Below are positions 42,976-54,276 of a stretch of DNA of 64,000 bases, in pieces. Every line of letters starts with the position of its first letter. The stretch's first letter is position 1. The position numbers and the translations under genes were made by a program. The notes beneath the pieces were generated by a model, which had not been told where the DNA came from, did not search any database, and was given only the letters and a program-made list of their open reading frames with translations. The DNA is from Nocardiopsis algeriensis (GTDB lineage: Bacteria; Actinomycetota; Actinomycetes; Streptosporangiales; Streptosporangiaceae), in the NCBI RefSeq assembly GCF_014203695.1, contig NZ_JACHJO010000003.1, positions 1 to 64,000 of the forward strand, written 5' to 3'.

Positions 42976-44331
42976 GTGAGTATCTCGGAGAAGCCGACGG
43001 CACCGATCGAGCGCGCCCCCGATGGGCGGTCGCGCCGGCCGATCCTCCAGGGGCCCGGGCGGCTCGTCGTGTACATGGGGCTGGTGCTGCTCACCGCGCT
43101 GTTCCTGTTCGGCATGGCGTTCGCGATGACCGAGTTCTCGGCGATGGACCTGCTCACGTTCGTCGCGTTCGTCGCCGGGGCGGCGATCTGCGTGGAGGGC
43201 AGCCGCAGGCTGGGCGTGCCCACACCCGCGGGGTTCAACCGCGACCTGCTGGGGGCCTGGTGGTTCCCGGTGGTCCTCCTGCTGCCCCCGCTGTACTCGC
43301 TCATCATTCCGATCCCGGTCTACCTGCTCCTGCAGCAGCGGACCCGGCAGACCCTCGTGCACCGGCGGGTCTTCACCGCGGCCTCCGTGGGGCTGTCCAG
43401 CTTCCTGGTCTCCGTGACCTGGTACTCCGTCTGGAGCGGCAGCCTCGTCGGAGGCCTGAGGGGCGACGCCGAGGCCGTCGAGGCCCTCGCCAGCGGTCCG
43501 GGAGTCGTCGTCGCACTCCTGTGCTGCGCCGGTTTCACGGTGCTCAACACCCTCATCGTCGCCGGAGCCGCGCGCATCAGCAACCCTTCCAGGCACGGCA
43601 TGCGCCCCCTCTGGGACCGGGAGGCCGTCACGGTGGACTGCGTCGAGCTGTGCGTCGGCGTCACCATCGCCATCCTGGCCCACCTCTCCCTGTACCTCCT
43701 GGTCATCGCGGTTCCGCCGGTGCTGCTGCTCCAGCGGAGCCTGCTCTACCAGCAGCTCCAGATGGCCGTGCGCACCGATCCCAAGACAGGACTGCTCAAC
43801 GCGCCCACCTGGGAGCAGGAGGCCTCCGTGGAGATCGCCAGGGCCCGCTCCACCCGGGGCCGGGCGGCGGTCCTCATCGTCGACATCGACCACTTCAAGC
43901 GGGTCAACGACACCCACGGGCACCTGTTCGGCGACCAGGTGCTGCTGGGGGTGGCCACGACCATCGCCCAGCAGCTGCGCCAGTCCGACCTGCTCGGGCG
44001 CTTCGGCGGCGAGGAGTTCGTGGTGCTCCTGCCCGGCTCCGACACAGGGGAGGCGTGGCAGGCCGCCGAACGGTTGCGTTCCCAGGTGGGGTCCATGGAG
44101 ATCACGGTGGACAACGTGCCGGTGTCCGTCACCATCTCCGTGGGCGTCGCGGTCGTCGGCGAGCACGGCAACGACCTCGTGGAGCTGCTCACCGCCGCCG
44201 ACCTCGCCCTCTACCGGGCCAAGGAGACCGGCCGCAACCGGGTGTGTATGCCTGCGGGCCGGACGGCTCCGGAGGGCAGGATCCCCGGCTCCCGCAGCGG
44301 GGGAGAGGTGGACCCGCCGAGCGGCTCCTAG
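42976..44331 (+). CDS. GGDEF-domain diguanylate cyclase, membrane-bound
   Basis: The product is 451 residues from GTG 42976, which has GAGGAGG 8 nt upstream; ATG 42940 is an alternative. Six or so hydrophobic segments fill residues 30-260 (LVVYMGLVLLTALFLFGMAFAM, WFPVVLLLPPLYSLIIPIPVYLLL and others). The GGDEF domain starts near 275 (RTDPKTGLLNAPTWEQEA) and has VDIDHFKRVNDTHGHLFGDQVLL with the metal-binding Asp residues, and the active site GGEEF near 344. The autoinhibitory RxxD is not obvious. It would make c-di-GMP from GTP; c-di-GMP controls development in actinomycetes. No EAL domain is fused. Confidence 0.9.
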   Translation: MSISEKPTAPIERAPDGRSRRPILQGPGRLVVYMGLVLLTALFLFGMAFAMTEFSAMDLLTFVAFVAGAAICVEGSRRLGVPTPAGFNRDLLGAWWFPVVLLLPPLYSLIIPIPVYLLLQQRTRQTLVHRRVFTAASVGLSSFLVSVTWYSVWSGSLVGGLRGDAEAVEALASGPGVVVALLCCAGFTVLNTLIVAGAARISNPSRHGMRPLWDREAVTVDCVELCVGVTIAILAHLSLYLLVIAVPPVLLLQRSLLYQQLQMAVRTDPKTGLLNAPTWEQEASVEIARARSTRGRAAVLIVDIDHFKRVNDTHGHLFGDQVLLGVATTIAQQLRQSDLLGRFGGEEFVVLLPGSDTGEAWQAAERLRSQVGSMEITVDNVPVSVTISVGVAVVGEHGNDLVELLTAADLALYRAKETGRNRVCMPAGRTAPEGRIPGSRSGGEVDPPSGS

Positions 44332-44422
44332 GAACTTCCGTCCCGTCCTCCACCGGAGGCGGTTTTCCACAGCCCCACTCCGACCGGTTGCGCGCATCGC
44401 CTCGATCACGCACCGTGAATAC

Positions 44423-45637
44423 ATGCACTTCGACCAGGAGCGATCCCCCGGCCCCTCCGACCCCGACCCCTCCCCCCGTGCCTCCGAAGCCCTTCCGGAG
44501 CTGCCGCGCGGATGCCCCCGCCCGGCGGACGGCGCCTCCGCGGACAGGCCCCCGTCCGGCGGTGCGCCCTCGCGGGTGCCGCCGCCCCGCCGGAGCGCGG
44601 CTCCGCCCGCGCGCCTGAAGCTGAGGAACCCCACCGACATCATCGCCACCATGCCCTACCTCGTGGGAGAGCCCCCCGATCCGGGGATCGTCGTCCTGGC
44701 GATCCGCGGCGAGGGGATCCACACCGCCTACTGCGGCGCCCTCGACAGCAGGTACCGGGACGTGGACCCGGTGCGCAGGGCCCGGCCCCTGCTCCAGCAG
44801 GTCGTCGCCGACGGATGCGCCGGTGTGCTCGTGGTCGCCTACGGGCCGGCGCTCCAGGTCACCCCCTACGTGGACGCCGTGCGCACCGCCGCGCTGGAGT
44901 GCGGTGTCACGGTCGTCGACGCCCTGCGGGTCACCGAGGGGCGGTACTGGTCCTACACCTGTCCGATCCCCTCCTGCTGTCCGGCGGAGGGCACCGTCGT
45001 CAACGTCGACAGCTCCCCGGTCCCCGCCGACGCCGTTCTGAGCGGCATCGCCCCGGTGCCGTCCTTCAAGGACACCGTGGCAGACCTGGAGAGGGTGCGC
45101 GGCATCCTGGAACCGCTGCGGGGACCGGCGAGGGCGGAGCAGGACGCGGCCTCGGAGGAAGCGGTGTCCCTGGCGGGGAGGATGCTGGCCGAGGGCAGGG
45201 AGCAGGTCCTCATCCGGCGCGGACTCGCGGCGGTGCGCAGAGCCGTCGAGGAGGAGGGGCGGGGCCGCGGCCTCACCGGCCCCGAGGAGCTGGCCTGGCT
45301 CGGTGTCCACCTCACCCGGATACGGGTCCGGGACGCGGCCTGGGCCGACATCACGGAGCACAGTGCCTCCGTCCACCAGGAGCTGTGGGCCAGGCTCACC
45401 CGCCACCTGCCCGAGCACCAGCGCGCCGCACCGGCCTCGCTGCTGGCGGTCGCCGCCTGGCAGCAGCACGACAACACGCTCGCGGCAGCGGCGGTCGGGG
45501 TCGCGCTGGCCGCCGACCCCGAGTACTCGATGGCCAGGCTCATGGGCCGGGCCCTGGCCTGGGGGCTCCCGGTGGAGCGGTGGCGCGAGTTCGCGCCGCA
45601 GCGGCCGGGGGAGCACGGCGGGGATCCGCAGGAGTGA
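44423..45637 (+). CDS. DUF4192 family protein
   Basis: The product is 404 residues from ATG 44423. The first 65 residues are disordered and proline-rich. The family signature follows: LKLRNPTDIIATMPYLVGEPPDPGIVVLAIR, then ALRVTEGRYWSYTCPIPSCCPAEG with a cysteine cluster, and a helical C-terminal half ending in AAVGVALAADPEYSMARLMGRALAWGLPVERWR. DUF4192 is widespread in actinomycetes and of unknown function. It is followed by ettA after 111 bp and may share transcription with it. Confidence 0.8.
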   Translation: MHFDQERSPGPSDPDPSPRASEALPELPRGCPRPADGASADRPPSGGAPSRVPPPRRSAAPPARLKLRNPTDIIATMPYLVGEPPDPGIVVLAIRGEGIHTAYCGALDSRYRDVDPVRRARPLLQQVVADGCAGVLVVAYGPALQVTPYVDAVRTAALECGVTVVDALRVTEGRYWSYTCPIPSCCPAEGTVVNVDSSPVPADAVLSGIAPVPSFKDTVADLERVRGILEPLRGPARAEQDAASEEAVSLAGRMLAEGREQVLIRRGLAAVRRAVEEEGRGRGLTGPEELAWLGVHLTRIRVRDAAWADITEHSASVHQELWARLTRHLPEHQRAAPASLLAVAAWQQHDNTLAAAAVGVALAADPEYSMARLMGRALAWGLPVERWREFAPQRPGEHGGDPQE

Positions 45638-45748
45638 GCGGTGCGCGACAGGGGCGGGGGTGCCCGGGACCTTCCCGGAGCCGGAGCGGAACCGCCCCGA
45701 GGCCCTCTGTGGCAGGGGCACGGTCCCCGACGGCCTAGGCTTGGAGGC

Positions 45749-47413
<1,665 letters not shown>

Positions 47414-47440
47414 TCCGCGGACGTCCGGTCCGCGAACACC

Positions 47441-47479
47441 CGCTGCGGCCCCTCCCCCGACGGGGGAGGGGCCGCAGCG
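47441..47479 (+). terminator. Terminator after ettA
   Basis: CGCTGCGGCCCCTCCCCC pairs perfectly with GGGGGAGGGGCCGCAGCG (18 bp) around a 3-nt loop, 28 bp past the stop codon. Confidence 0.85.
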
Positions 47480-47561
47480 TTCCCGGGAAGAGTCCAAGGG
47501 CCCCCGGGGCCGCTCCCCACGGCCCGGCCCGAGCACGCGGAAGTGGCATACCCTGGGAGCG

Positions 47562-48080
47562 ATGACTTCCGTACGTGATGACCGGCAGGGCCCCGGCGAG
47601 GAGCCCGTGCGTATGACGTTCTACGAGGCGGTGGGCGGCGAGGAGACCTTCGTCCGCCTCGTCCGCCGTTTCTACGAGGGCGTGGCCGACGACCCCCAGC
47701 TGCGCCCCATGTACCCGGAGGAGGACCTGGGCCCCGCCGAGGAGCGGCTGCGCCTGTTCTTCATCCAGTACTGGGGCGGCCCCCGGACCTACAACGAGCG
47801 GCGAGGGCACCCGCGGCTGCGGATGCGTCACGTACCCTTCCGCATCGGGGCGGTCGAACGCGACCTGTGGCTCAAGCACATGCGCGACGCGGTGGACTCC
47901 CTCGACCTGCCCGAGGTGCTCGAACGCCAGCTGTGGGAGTACATGGTCACGGCCGCGCACAGCCTGATGAACGTTCCCGAGGAGGTCCGGCCTCCCCGCG
48001 TGGACAATCCGACACGGGTGTCGGTGTCCTCCGACGACGAGGGGGACGACGGTGAGGCCGTCACCATCTCCCTCAAATGA
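47562..48080 (+). CDS. glbO: Group II truncated haemoglobin (GlbO)
   Basis: The product is 172 residues from ATG 47562. The globin core lies at about 17-140: [22 protein letters not shown] (Phe/Tyr at B9-B10), [34 protein letters not shown] with the proximal histidine in MRHVPF, and [15 protein letters not shown] with tryptophan G8 typical of group II. The last 30 residues are an acidic tail. These proteins bind O2, NO or peroxide-type ligands and protect against oxidative or nitrosative stress. It converges with the thioesterase gene, 6 bp apart. Confidence 0.92.
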   Translation: MTSVRDDRQGPGEEPVRMTFYEAVGGEETFVRLVRRFYEGVADDPQLRPMYPEEDLGPAEERLRLFFIQYWGGPRTYNERRGHPRLRMRHVPFRIGAVERDLWLKHMRDAVDSLDLPEVLERQLWEYMVTAAHSLMNVPEEVRPPRVDNPTRVSVSSDDEGDDGEAVTISLK

Positions 48081-48086
48081 GAGGGA

Positions 48087-48524
48087 TCAGACGAGGTAGC
48101 GGCCGAGGAACTCACGCTCGCGGTCGCTGAGCCGGCGGGCGCTCTGCGTCGGCACGTCGAAGCCGACCAGCACCGTGCGGGCGCGCAGGTACACCTTCTC
48201 GTCGTCGAGGATCTCGTAGGAGATGTGGAAACTGGCGTTGCGCACCTCGGTCACCCACAGCTCCACGCGGACGGGCTCGGTCCGGGGAAGCAGCGGAGCG
48301 ACGTAGTCGGCCTCCTGGCGGGCGACCACCGTCGCGCCGAAGAACCCGTCGTCCCCGGGCCCGAGCGCGAACTGCAGGAACGAGATGCGCGCGTCCTCCA
48401 GGTAGGTGAGCATCCGGACGTTGTTGACGTGGTGCTGGGGGTCGAGGTCGGCGTAGCGGACCTGGGCCAGGTGTACGTGCCGCTTGGATCCGGTATCGGC
48501 CGCCGCGGCCTCGGTCTGTGTCAC
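48087..48524 (-). CDS. Acyl-CoA thioesterase, hotdog fold (4HBT, FadM-like)
   Basis: The product is 145 residues from GTG 48524, with AGGAAC upstream. The hotdog signature is VRYADLDPQHHVNNVRMLTYLEDARISFL near residues 23-52, with the catalytic Asp in YADLDPQHHVNN. ELWVTEVRNASFHISYEIL and ARTVLVGFDVPTQSARRL complete the fold. It hydrolyses acyl-CoA esters in the cytosol, with unknown chain length. The start region is typical and the gene intact. Confidence 0.88.
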   Translation of the reverse strand: MTQTEAAAADTGSKRHVHLAQVRYADLDPQHHVNNVRMLTYLEDARISFLQFALGPGDDGFFGATVVARQEADYVAPLLPRTEPVRVELWVTEVRNASFHISYEILDDEKVYLRARTVLVGFDVPTQSARRLSDREREFLGRYLV

Positions 48525-48683
48525 TTCCTGGTTCCTCTCACGCTGCCCACCTGGGGTTTCACGGACATTTCGATTGTCCCAGCGGTCCGGTGGGAAACAT
48601 GCGGCCGGATGCGCCCCCGGGCTGTGTCGTTGCTCTCCCGAGCGGGCCGCGGGGCCGGGACCCGGCCCCGCGGCCCCCGCGGG

Positions 48684-50771
48684 TCAGTCGGCGGAGAGCC
48701 CCAGGTGATGGGCCAGGAACGCCAGCTGCTCCGCGTTGAGCGCCACGCTGCGGCTCACCGAGCGCGCACTGTGCCCGACCTCGGCCTCGCGGCGCAGCAG
48801 GATCGGCCGGTCGTCGGCCGGAGCCCCTGTGGCCCACTGCATCAGAGCGCACAGCTTGCGCGCGTGCAGAGGGTCGACCCGGGTGTCGTTGTCGAACACG
48901 GTGAACAGGGTGGCCGGGTACCGGGTGCCCTTGTCCACGTTGTGGTACGGCGAGTAGCCCAGCAGCCAGCCCAGCTGCTCGGGGTCGTCGGCCGAGCCGT
49001 ACTCCACGTTCCACAGCTGGCCCAGCCCGAAGCGCTCGTAGCGCACCATGTCCAGCAGCGGGGCCGAGCAGACGGCGGCCGCGAACAGGTCCGGCCGCTG
49101 CGTGACCATGGCGCCCACCAGGAGGCCGCCGTTGCTTCCGCCCATGACGGCCAGGTGCTCGGGGTCGGTGACCCCGGTGGCGACGAGGTGCTCGGCCGCC
49201 GCGGCGCAGTCGTCGAAGACGTTCTGCTTGTCGGCGAGCATTCCGGCGCGGTGCCACTCCTCGCCCTCCTCCAGGCCTCCGCGCAGGTTGGCGACGGCGT
49301 ACACGCCGCCCGCGCGCACCCAGGCCAGAGCGGTCGCGGAGTAGCCGGGCGTGAGGGAGATCCGGAAGCCCCCGTACCCGTACAGGATGGTCGGCCGAGG
49401 GCCGTCGGCGGGTTCCTCGGGCGCCATCACCAGCATGCGCACCTCGGTCCCGTCCCGTGAGGTGAAGGCGACCTGCTCCACCCGCACCCCGGGCAGGTCC
49501 ACGTCGCCGGGGGCCGCGGCCCACAGGGACACCTCCCCGCTGGTCGCGTCGTAGCGGTACACCGACGAGGGGTGCGTGCTGTCGGTGTAGCCGAACCAGG
49601 CCTCGTGCCCGCCCTCGGGGCGCTCCATGAGTGGGCCGGAGCTGCCCAGGCCCGGCATCTCCAGCATGCCGAGGCGCTCGCCGGTGGCCATGTCGTGCCG
49701 GGAGATCTCGCTCACCGCGTGGCGGCTCCACACCGCCAGCAGCTCCGGGCGTTCCATGCCGGGGCCGTCGAGGAGCGCGTAGTCCTCCAGCACCGCACCG
49801 GGGTCCTCGGGCAGGAGGGTGGTCCACTCCTGCGGGGAGTCGGGGTCGGCGACGCACAGGCGGCCGCGCGGGGCGTCGCGGTCGGTCATCAGGTACATGC
49901 GCCCGTCCCGGCCCACGTGCGCGGACAGGTAGGCGTCCACCCCCTCCTGGACGGGGACCAGCCGGGGCGCTCCGGGATCTCCCTCCGCCAGGTCGGCGAT
50001 CCACAGATCCGTGGCCGGGGAGGTGCCCTTGGAGGCGGACAGGATCAGCCGGCGGCCGTCCCGGCTCACGGAGACGTCGAAGTACTCGGTCTTGTCGCGG
50101 CCCTCGCCGAAGACGAGGACGTCCTGGTCGGCGGGGCTGCCCAGCCGGTGCAGGTAGACGCGCCGGTGGTAGTCCTCCTCGCCCTCGGGGACCTCCTCGG
50201 GGGGAAGCCTGCGCACGTAGTAGAACGCGGAGGAGTCGGGCAGCCAGGCGACGGGGCTGTAGCGGGCCCGGTCGACGGGGCCGTCGACGGTCTCGCCGGT
50301 GTCGACGTCCATGACCCGCAGGACCGACTCCTCGCTGCCGCCCTCGGACAGCTGGTAGGCGAGCAGCCGCCCGCTCGGGTCGACCTTCCACGCGTCCAGG
50401 GTGGTGAGGCCCTCGGGATCGATCGCACCGGGGTCGATCAGGGGGCGCTCGGGTCCGTCACCGTCCTGGACGTAGAGCACGGCGTGCTCCTGCTCGGCGG
50501 TGCGGCGGCCGAAGAAGCGGCGCTCGCCCCGCCACACCGGGGCACCCACGGCTCCGGCGCCCATCAGGGCGCGTATGCGGTCGGCGAAGCGCTCCCGGCC
50601 CCGGTACCGGGCGGAGGCCTCGGCGTACAGGGTGTCCTGGGCGGCTGACCATTCCTTGGTGCGGGCGGAACCGGCGTCCTCCAACCACCGATAGGGGTCG
50701 GCGACGGCATGGCCGTGCAGATTCTCGACGAGGTCGAGACGTTCGGCCGAGGGATAGCGGAGTTCAGGCAT
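48684..50771 (-). CDS. Prolyl oligopeptidase family (S9A) serine peptidase
   Basis: The product is 695 residues from ATG 50771 (MPELRYPSAERLDLVENLHG); an upstream ATG at 50789 is possible. Residues ~70-410 form the beta-propeller. The hydrolase domain has ILYGYGGFRISLTPGYS (oxyanion region), S546 in GGSNGGLL, the aspartate in FDNDTRVDPLHARKL and the histidine in EVGHSARS, which make up the triad. It cleaves short proline-containing peptides. No signal peptide, so cytosolic. The gene diverges from the HNH gene with a 326-bp gap. Confidence 0.92.
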   Translation of the reverse strand: MPELRYPSAERLDLVENLHGHAVADPYRWLEDAGSARTKEWSAAQDTLYAEASARYRGRERFADRIRALMGAGAVGAPVWRGERRFFGRRTAEQEHAVLYVQDGDGPERPLIDPGAIDPEGLTTLDAWKVDPSGRLLAYQLSEGGSEESVLRVMDVDTGETVDGPVDRARYSPVAWLPDSSAFYYVRRLPPEEVPEGEEDYHRRVYLHRLGSPADQDVLVFGEGRDKTEYFDVSVSRDGRRLILSASKGTSPATDLWIADLAEGDPGAPRLVPVQEGVDAYLSAHVGRDGRMYLMTDRDAPRGRLCVADPDSPQEWTTLLPEDPGAVLEDYALLDGPGMERPELLAVWSRHAVSEISRHDMATGERLGMLEMPGLGSSGPLMERPEGGHEAWFGYTDSTHPSSVYRYDATSGEVSLWAAAPGDVDLPGVRVEQVAFTSRDGTEVRMLVMAPEEPADGPRPTILYGYGGFRISLTPGYSATALAWVRAGGVYAVANLRGGLEEGEEWHRAGMLADKQNVFDDCAAAAEHLVATGVTDPEHLAVMGGSNGGLLVGAMVTQRPDLFAAAVCSAPLLDMVRYERFGLGQLWNVEYGSADDPEQLGWLLGYSPYHNVDKGTRYPATLFTVFDNDTRVDPLHARKLCALMQWATGAPADDRPILLRREAEVGHSARSVSRSVALNAEQLAFLAHHLGLSAD

Positions 50772-51097
50772 GCTTCGCACTCTATCCACCGCTATCTCCC
50801 CTGGCCGTACAACGCGACAGGAACATGGAACAGGGTTTCACGAGCCTGTCCTTTGTCCGGAAAAGGCGACGGCACGTGTTTTCTGGGCGGCGCGGCGCAA
50901 ATTGGGGTGGCGCCGAGACGCTCCGAACAAGCAAACTGAGTGCGGGACGCAACTCGGCGGCACCACCGGGAGGTCCGTGTGGCAAAGCATAGGCAATCGC
51001 TGGTTCCCGAACCGGCGCAGAGGGAGGTCTCCCCACCGGCGGTTCGGCCGGCGGGGGAGAGGACACGGCCGTCGACGCCGACGGCCGGGGTGACGCG
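50772..51097. other. Divergent region between peptidase and HNH genes
   Basis: No gene is recognised here. The stretch 50790-51000 is slightly less GC-rich and probably holds both promoters. Open frames crossing it are read-throughs of flanking coding frames. Confidence 0.4.
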
Positions 51098-51649
51098 ATG
51101 AGCACCCGGGGCAGCCGGGAGGGCGGTGCAGGCGCCGCCCGCCGACACGTGCTGCTGCTCAACGCCAGCTTCGAACCACTGACGACACTGCCGCTCCGCA
51201 GGGCGGTCCTGCTGGTCCTGAGGGAGAAGGCGGAGGTCGTCCACAAGGACGGAGCCGGGGAGCTCCTGCACTCGGCGACGCGCTCCTACGAGGTGCCGTC
51301 CGTCATCCGGCTCAGGCGCTACATCAGCGTCCCCTACACCCGCAGGGTCCCCCTCACCCGCATGGCGCTGATGCGGCGGGACCGCCACATCTGCGGCTAC
51401 TGCGGCAGGAAGGCCGAGACCATCGACCACGTCATCCCCCGCAGCCGCGGCGGTGCGCACGTGTGGGAGAACGTGGTGGCGGCGTGCAAGCCCTGCAACC
51501 ACCGCAAGGCCGACAAGTTCCTGGACGAACTCGGCTGGGAGCTGCAGGTGACGCCCAAGGTGCCCAAGGGACCGCACTGGCGGCTCATCAACGGCGACCT
51601 CCACGGTGACCCGCAGTGGGAACCGTACATGGCCCACCTCGCGGCCTAG
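51098..51649 (+). CDS. HNH endonuclease
   Basis: The product is 183 residues from ATG 51098. A conserved N-terminal part reads HVLLLNASFEPLTTLPLRRAVLLVLREKAEVVH. The HNH domain is near residues 95-140: CGYCGRKAETIDHVIPRSRGGAHVWENVVAACKPCNHRKAD, with two CxxC zinc pairs, the DH catalytic pair and the asparagine. This single-copy HNH family is widespread and chromosomal in actinomycetes; its cellular role is unknown, and it is not a restriction enzyme by context. A palindromic repeat begins 3 bp after its stop. Confidence 0.9.
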   Translation: MSTRGSREGGAGAARRHVLLLNASFEPLTTLPLRRAVLLVLREKAEVVHKDGAGELLHSATRSYEVPSVIRLRRYISVPYTRRVPLTRMALMRRDRHICGYCGRKAETIDHVIPRSRGGAHVWENVVAACKPCNHRKADKFLDELGWELQVTPKVPKGPHWRLINGDLHGDPQWEPYMAHLAA

Positions 51650-51651
51650 GC

Positions 51652-51826
51652 CCTGTTTTTTGGATCATCTCGGGCTGCACGGCCGCCAGGTGCCCCCTTG
51701 CCGCGTCGGAGAGCTTGCGAAGCCCACCGGGCCGAGCTGCGCTCCCCGCCTCGCAAGGGAACACCTGGTCGGCCGTTCGCCGGGGGATCGGCTCCGCCGA
51801 TACGGCGAGAGCATCCAAAAAACAGG
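51652..51826. repeat. 175-bp palindromic MITE-like element
   Basis: The ends are exact inverted copies: CCTGTTTTTTGGAT (51652-51665) and ATCCAAAAAACAGG (51813-51826). Inner arms also match, for example ACGGCCGCCAGGTG on the left against the reverse complement of CACCTGGTCGGCCGT on the right, and a small ATCGGCTCCGCCGAT hairpin is inserted in the right arm. There is no coding potential. The T-run precedes the left arm, so this is not an intrinsic terminator. Size, ends and structure fit a non-autonomous IS derivative. Confidence 0.65.
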
Positions 51827-51875
51827 ACCTGGCGAAAGGGCCGGGGACTCTCCGCGTCCCACCCGGCCCGCTCGC

Positions 51876-51927
51876 GGCGGTTCCGCCCTCCGGTGCCCCT
51901 TCCGGGGCGCCGGAGGGCGGAACCGCC
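51876..51927 (+). terminator. 24-bp stem hairpin between HNH gene and fmdB-like gene
   Basis: GGCGGTTCCGCCCTCCGG pairs perfectly with CCGGAGGGCGGAACCGCC, and an inner GCCCC/GGGGC closes on a TTCC loop. It probably was the HNH terminator before the palindromic element moved in between them. It lies 27 bp ahead of the next start. Confidence 0.65.
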
Positions 51928-51953
51928 GACGGGGTCGGTCGTATCCTGGGGGC

Positions 51954-52160
51954 ATGCCCAGATACGACTTCCGATGCCGCGAATGCGGCGACACCTTCGA
52001 GGTCTCCCGTCCGATGGCCGCCTCCGCCGACCCGGCAGCCTGCCCGCAGGGGCACGACGACACGGTACGCCTGCTGTCCACGGTCGCCGTCGGCGGCCGC
52101 GCCGCCGAACCCGCGGGCAGCGGGGGCGGCGGATGCTGCGGAGGCGGCTGCTGTTCCTGA
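51954..52160 (+). CDS. FmdB-type zinc ribbon protein
   Basis: The product is 68 residues from ATG 51954. MPRYDFRCRECGDTFEVSRPM is the FmdB opening, with C8 and C11 as the first zinc pair. The second pair is C30 and H34 (ACPQGHD), so a histidine replaces the last usual cysteine. A glycine/cysteine-rich tail (GGGGCCGGGCC) closes the protein. Function of the family is unknown; regulatory roles were proposed. A bidirectional terminator follows. Confidence 0.85.
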   Translation: MPRYDFRCRECGDTFEVSRPMAASADPAACPQGHDDTVRLLSTVAVGGRAAEPAGSGGGGCCGGGCCS

Positions 52161-52168
52161 GGAACACA

Positions 52169-52202
52169 GGAGGGGGCGGGCCCGGCCGGGCCCGCCCCCT
52201 CC
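52169..52202. terminator. Perfect 34-bp palindrome, bidirectional terminator
   Basis: GGAGGGGGCGGGCCCGG and its exact reverse complement form a loopless palindrome between the convergent fmdB-like and ilvD stops. Confidence 0.8.
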
Positions 52203-52215
52203 GCGTGCCGGAAGG

Positions 52216-54078
52216 CTACTTCTCGATCTGCGACACGTCGCGGGCCGCGCCGGTGGAGGCCGAGGTGGCCATCGCGGCGTAGGCGCGCAGCGCCGCCGTC
52301 ACCGGGCGCTCGCGGTCGCGCGGACGGAAACCGCCCAGTTCCTTGAGCAGGCGCTCGCGGCGGGTGTTCAGCTCGTCCTCGGGGACCTCCAGCACGATGC
52401 TGCGGTTCGGGATGTCGATGCTGATGACGTCGCCGTCCTCGACCAGGGCGATGTCGCCGCCCGCGGCCGCTTCGGGGGAGGCGTGTCCGATGGACAGGCC
52501 CGAGGTGCCGCCGGAGAAGCGGCCGTCGGTGATCAGCGCACACGCCTTGCCCAGGCCGCGGCCCTTGAGGAAGCTGGTCGGGTACAGCATCTCCTGCATG
52601 CCCGGACCGCCCTTGGGGCCCTCGTAGCGGATGACCACCACGTCACCGGGCTCGACCTTCTTGCCGAGGATGCCGTCGACGGCATCCTCCTGCGACTCGT
52701 ACACCTTGGCCGGGCCGGAGAAGGTCCACAGCTCCTTCTCGACACCGGCGGTCTTGACGATGGCGCCGTCCGGGGCGAGGTTGCCGAACAGCACCGCCAG
52801 GCCGCCGTCCTTGGTGTAGGCGTGCTCCACCGAGCGGATGCACCCCTTCTCGCGGTCGCTGTCGAGGCTGTCCCAGCGGGTGCTCTGGGAGTAGGCCTTC
52901 GTGCTGCGGCGCCCGCCGGGAGCGGCGTGGAACAGCTCCACGGCCTCGGGCAGGACGGTGTCGGAGGCGATGTCCCAGTCGGCGATGAACTCCCCGACGG
53001 TCTTGCCGTGCACCGTGGGCAGCGAGGTGTCGAGCAGTCCGCCGCGGGCCAGCTCGCCCAGGATGGCGGGGATGCCCCCGGCCCGGTGGACGTCCTCGAT
53101 GTGGTACTTGTCGGTGTTGGGCGCGACCTTGCACAGGCACGGGACGCGCCGGGAGACCTCGTCGATCTCGGGCAGGCCGAAGTCCACACCGGCCTCGGTG
53201 GCGGCGGCCAGCAGGTGCAGGATCGTGTTGGTGGAGCCGCCCATGGCCACGTCCAGGGCCATGGCGTTGCCGAACGCGGCCGGGGTGGCGACCGACAGCG
53301 GCAGGACCGAGGAGTCGTCGTCCTCGTAGTAGCGCTTGGCGGCCTCCACGACCAGGCGGCCCGCGTCCTCGTACAGGGCGCGGCGGGCGGTGTGCGTGGC
53401 CAGGACGGTGCCGTTGCCGGGCAGGGCCAGGCCCATCGCCTCCGTGAGGCAGTTCATCGAGTTGGCGGTGAACATGCCCGAGCAGGAGCCGCAGGTGGGG
53501 CAGGCCGCCTCCTCCATCTCGTCCAGCTCGGCCTGGGAGACGCTCTCGTCGGCCGCGGCGATCATGGGGTTGATCAGGTCGAGCTTGCGCACGGTGGTGG
53601 CGGTGCCGTCGACCACGGTGACCTTGCCGGCCTCCATCGGGCCGCCCGAGACGAACACCGTGGGGATGTTCAGGCGCAGTGCGGCCAGCAGCATGCCGGG
53701 CGTGATCTTGTCGCAGTTGGACACGCACACCAGGGCGTCGGCGCAGTGGGCGTTGACCATGTACTCGACGGCGTCGGCGATCAGCTCGCGGCTGGGCAGC
53801 GAGTAGAGCATGCCGCTGTGGCCCATCGCGATGCCGTCGTCGACGGCGATCGTGTTGAACTCGCGCGGGACGCCGCCGGCGGCGCGCACGGAGTCGGCGA
53901 CCACGTCGGCGACCTCGCGCAGGTGGACGTGACCGGGAACGAACTGGGTGAAGCTGTTGGCGACGGCGACGATGGGCTTGCCGAAGTCCTCGCGCTCCAC
54001 GCCGGTGGCGCGCATGAGGGCACGCGCGCCTGCCATGTTCCTGCCGTGGGTGACGGTGCGTGAGCGTAGGGGTGGCAT
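52216..54078 (-). CDS. ilvD: Dihydroxy-acid dehydratase
   Basis: The product is 620 residues from ATG 54078 ([26 protein letters not shown]), with GGGAG upstream. Iron-sulfur and substrate motifs are present: [31 protein letters not shown] near residue 120-150, [32 protein letters not shown] near 195, and [21 protein letters not shown] near 525. It makes 2-keto acids from dihydroxy acids in valine, isoleucine and pantothenate synthesis. Intact and of normal length for the long bacterial form. No attenuator is seen upstream. Confidence 0.96.
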   Translation of the reverse strand: MPPLRSRTVTHGRNMAGARALMRATGVEREDFGKPIVAVANSFTQFVPGHVHLREVADVVADSVRAAGGVPREFNTIAVDDGIAMGHSGMLYSLPSRELIADAVEYMVNAHCADALVCVSNCDKITPGMLLAALRLNIPTVFVSGGPMEAGKVTVVDGTATTVRKLDLINPMIAAADESVSQAELDEMEEAACPTCGSCSGMFTANSMNCLTEAMGLALPGNGTVLATHTARRALYEDAGRLVVEAAKRYYEDDDSSVLPLSVATPAAFGNAMALDVAMGGSTNTILHLLAAATEAGVDFGLPEIDEVSRRVPCLCKVAPNTDKYHIEDVHRAGGIPAILGELARGGLLDTSLPTVHGKTVGEFIADWDIASDTVLPEAVELFHAAPGGRRSTKAYSQSTRWDSLDSDREKGCIRSVEHAYTKDGGLAVLFGNLAPDGAIVKTAGVEKELWTFSGPAKVYESQEDAVDGILGKKVEPGDVVVIRYEGPKGGPGMQEMLYPTSFLKGRGLGKACALITDGRFSGGTSGLSIGHASPEAAAGGDIALVEDGDVISIDIPNRSIVLEVPEDELNTRRERLLKELGGFRPRDRERPVTAALRAYAAMATSASTGAARDVSQIEK

Positions 54079-54228
54079 GGGGCTGACTCCCGTCGTGACG
54101 AGTGTTTCCCTCCGATGGTAGTCGCCCCGGGGGAGCGGTCCGGTCTCGATGGGAAAGACGGAGCATCCGGATAATGAGACGTGGGTGCTCCGGCGTGCCC
54201 ATCTCCGGCCGGAGGCGGGCACGGAGAA

Positions 54229-54264
54229 GGCCCGGAGAGGCGCGCGGACACGCCTTTCCGGGCC
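54229..54264 (-). terminator. Terminator after the NERD gene
   Basis: GGCCCGGAGAGGCG pairs with CGCCTTTCCGGGCC (one G-U type mismatch) around an 8-nt loop, 13 bp beyond the stop of the minus-strand NERD gene. Confidence 0.65.
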
Positions 54265-54276
54265 CCGGGAGCAGGT

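Noticed and set aside
51098-51649. HNH protein as part of a restriction or homing system acting on the adjacent palindrome
   Set aside because: This HNH family is a common single chromosomal gene in actinomycetes, has no methyltransferase partner here, and the palindrome has IS-like ends.
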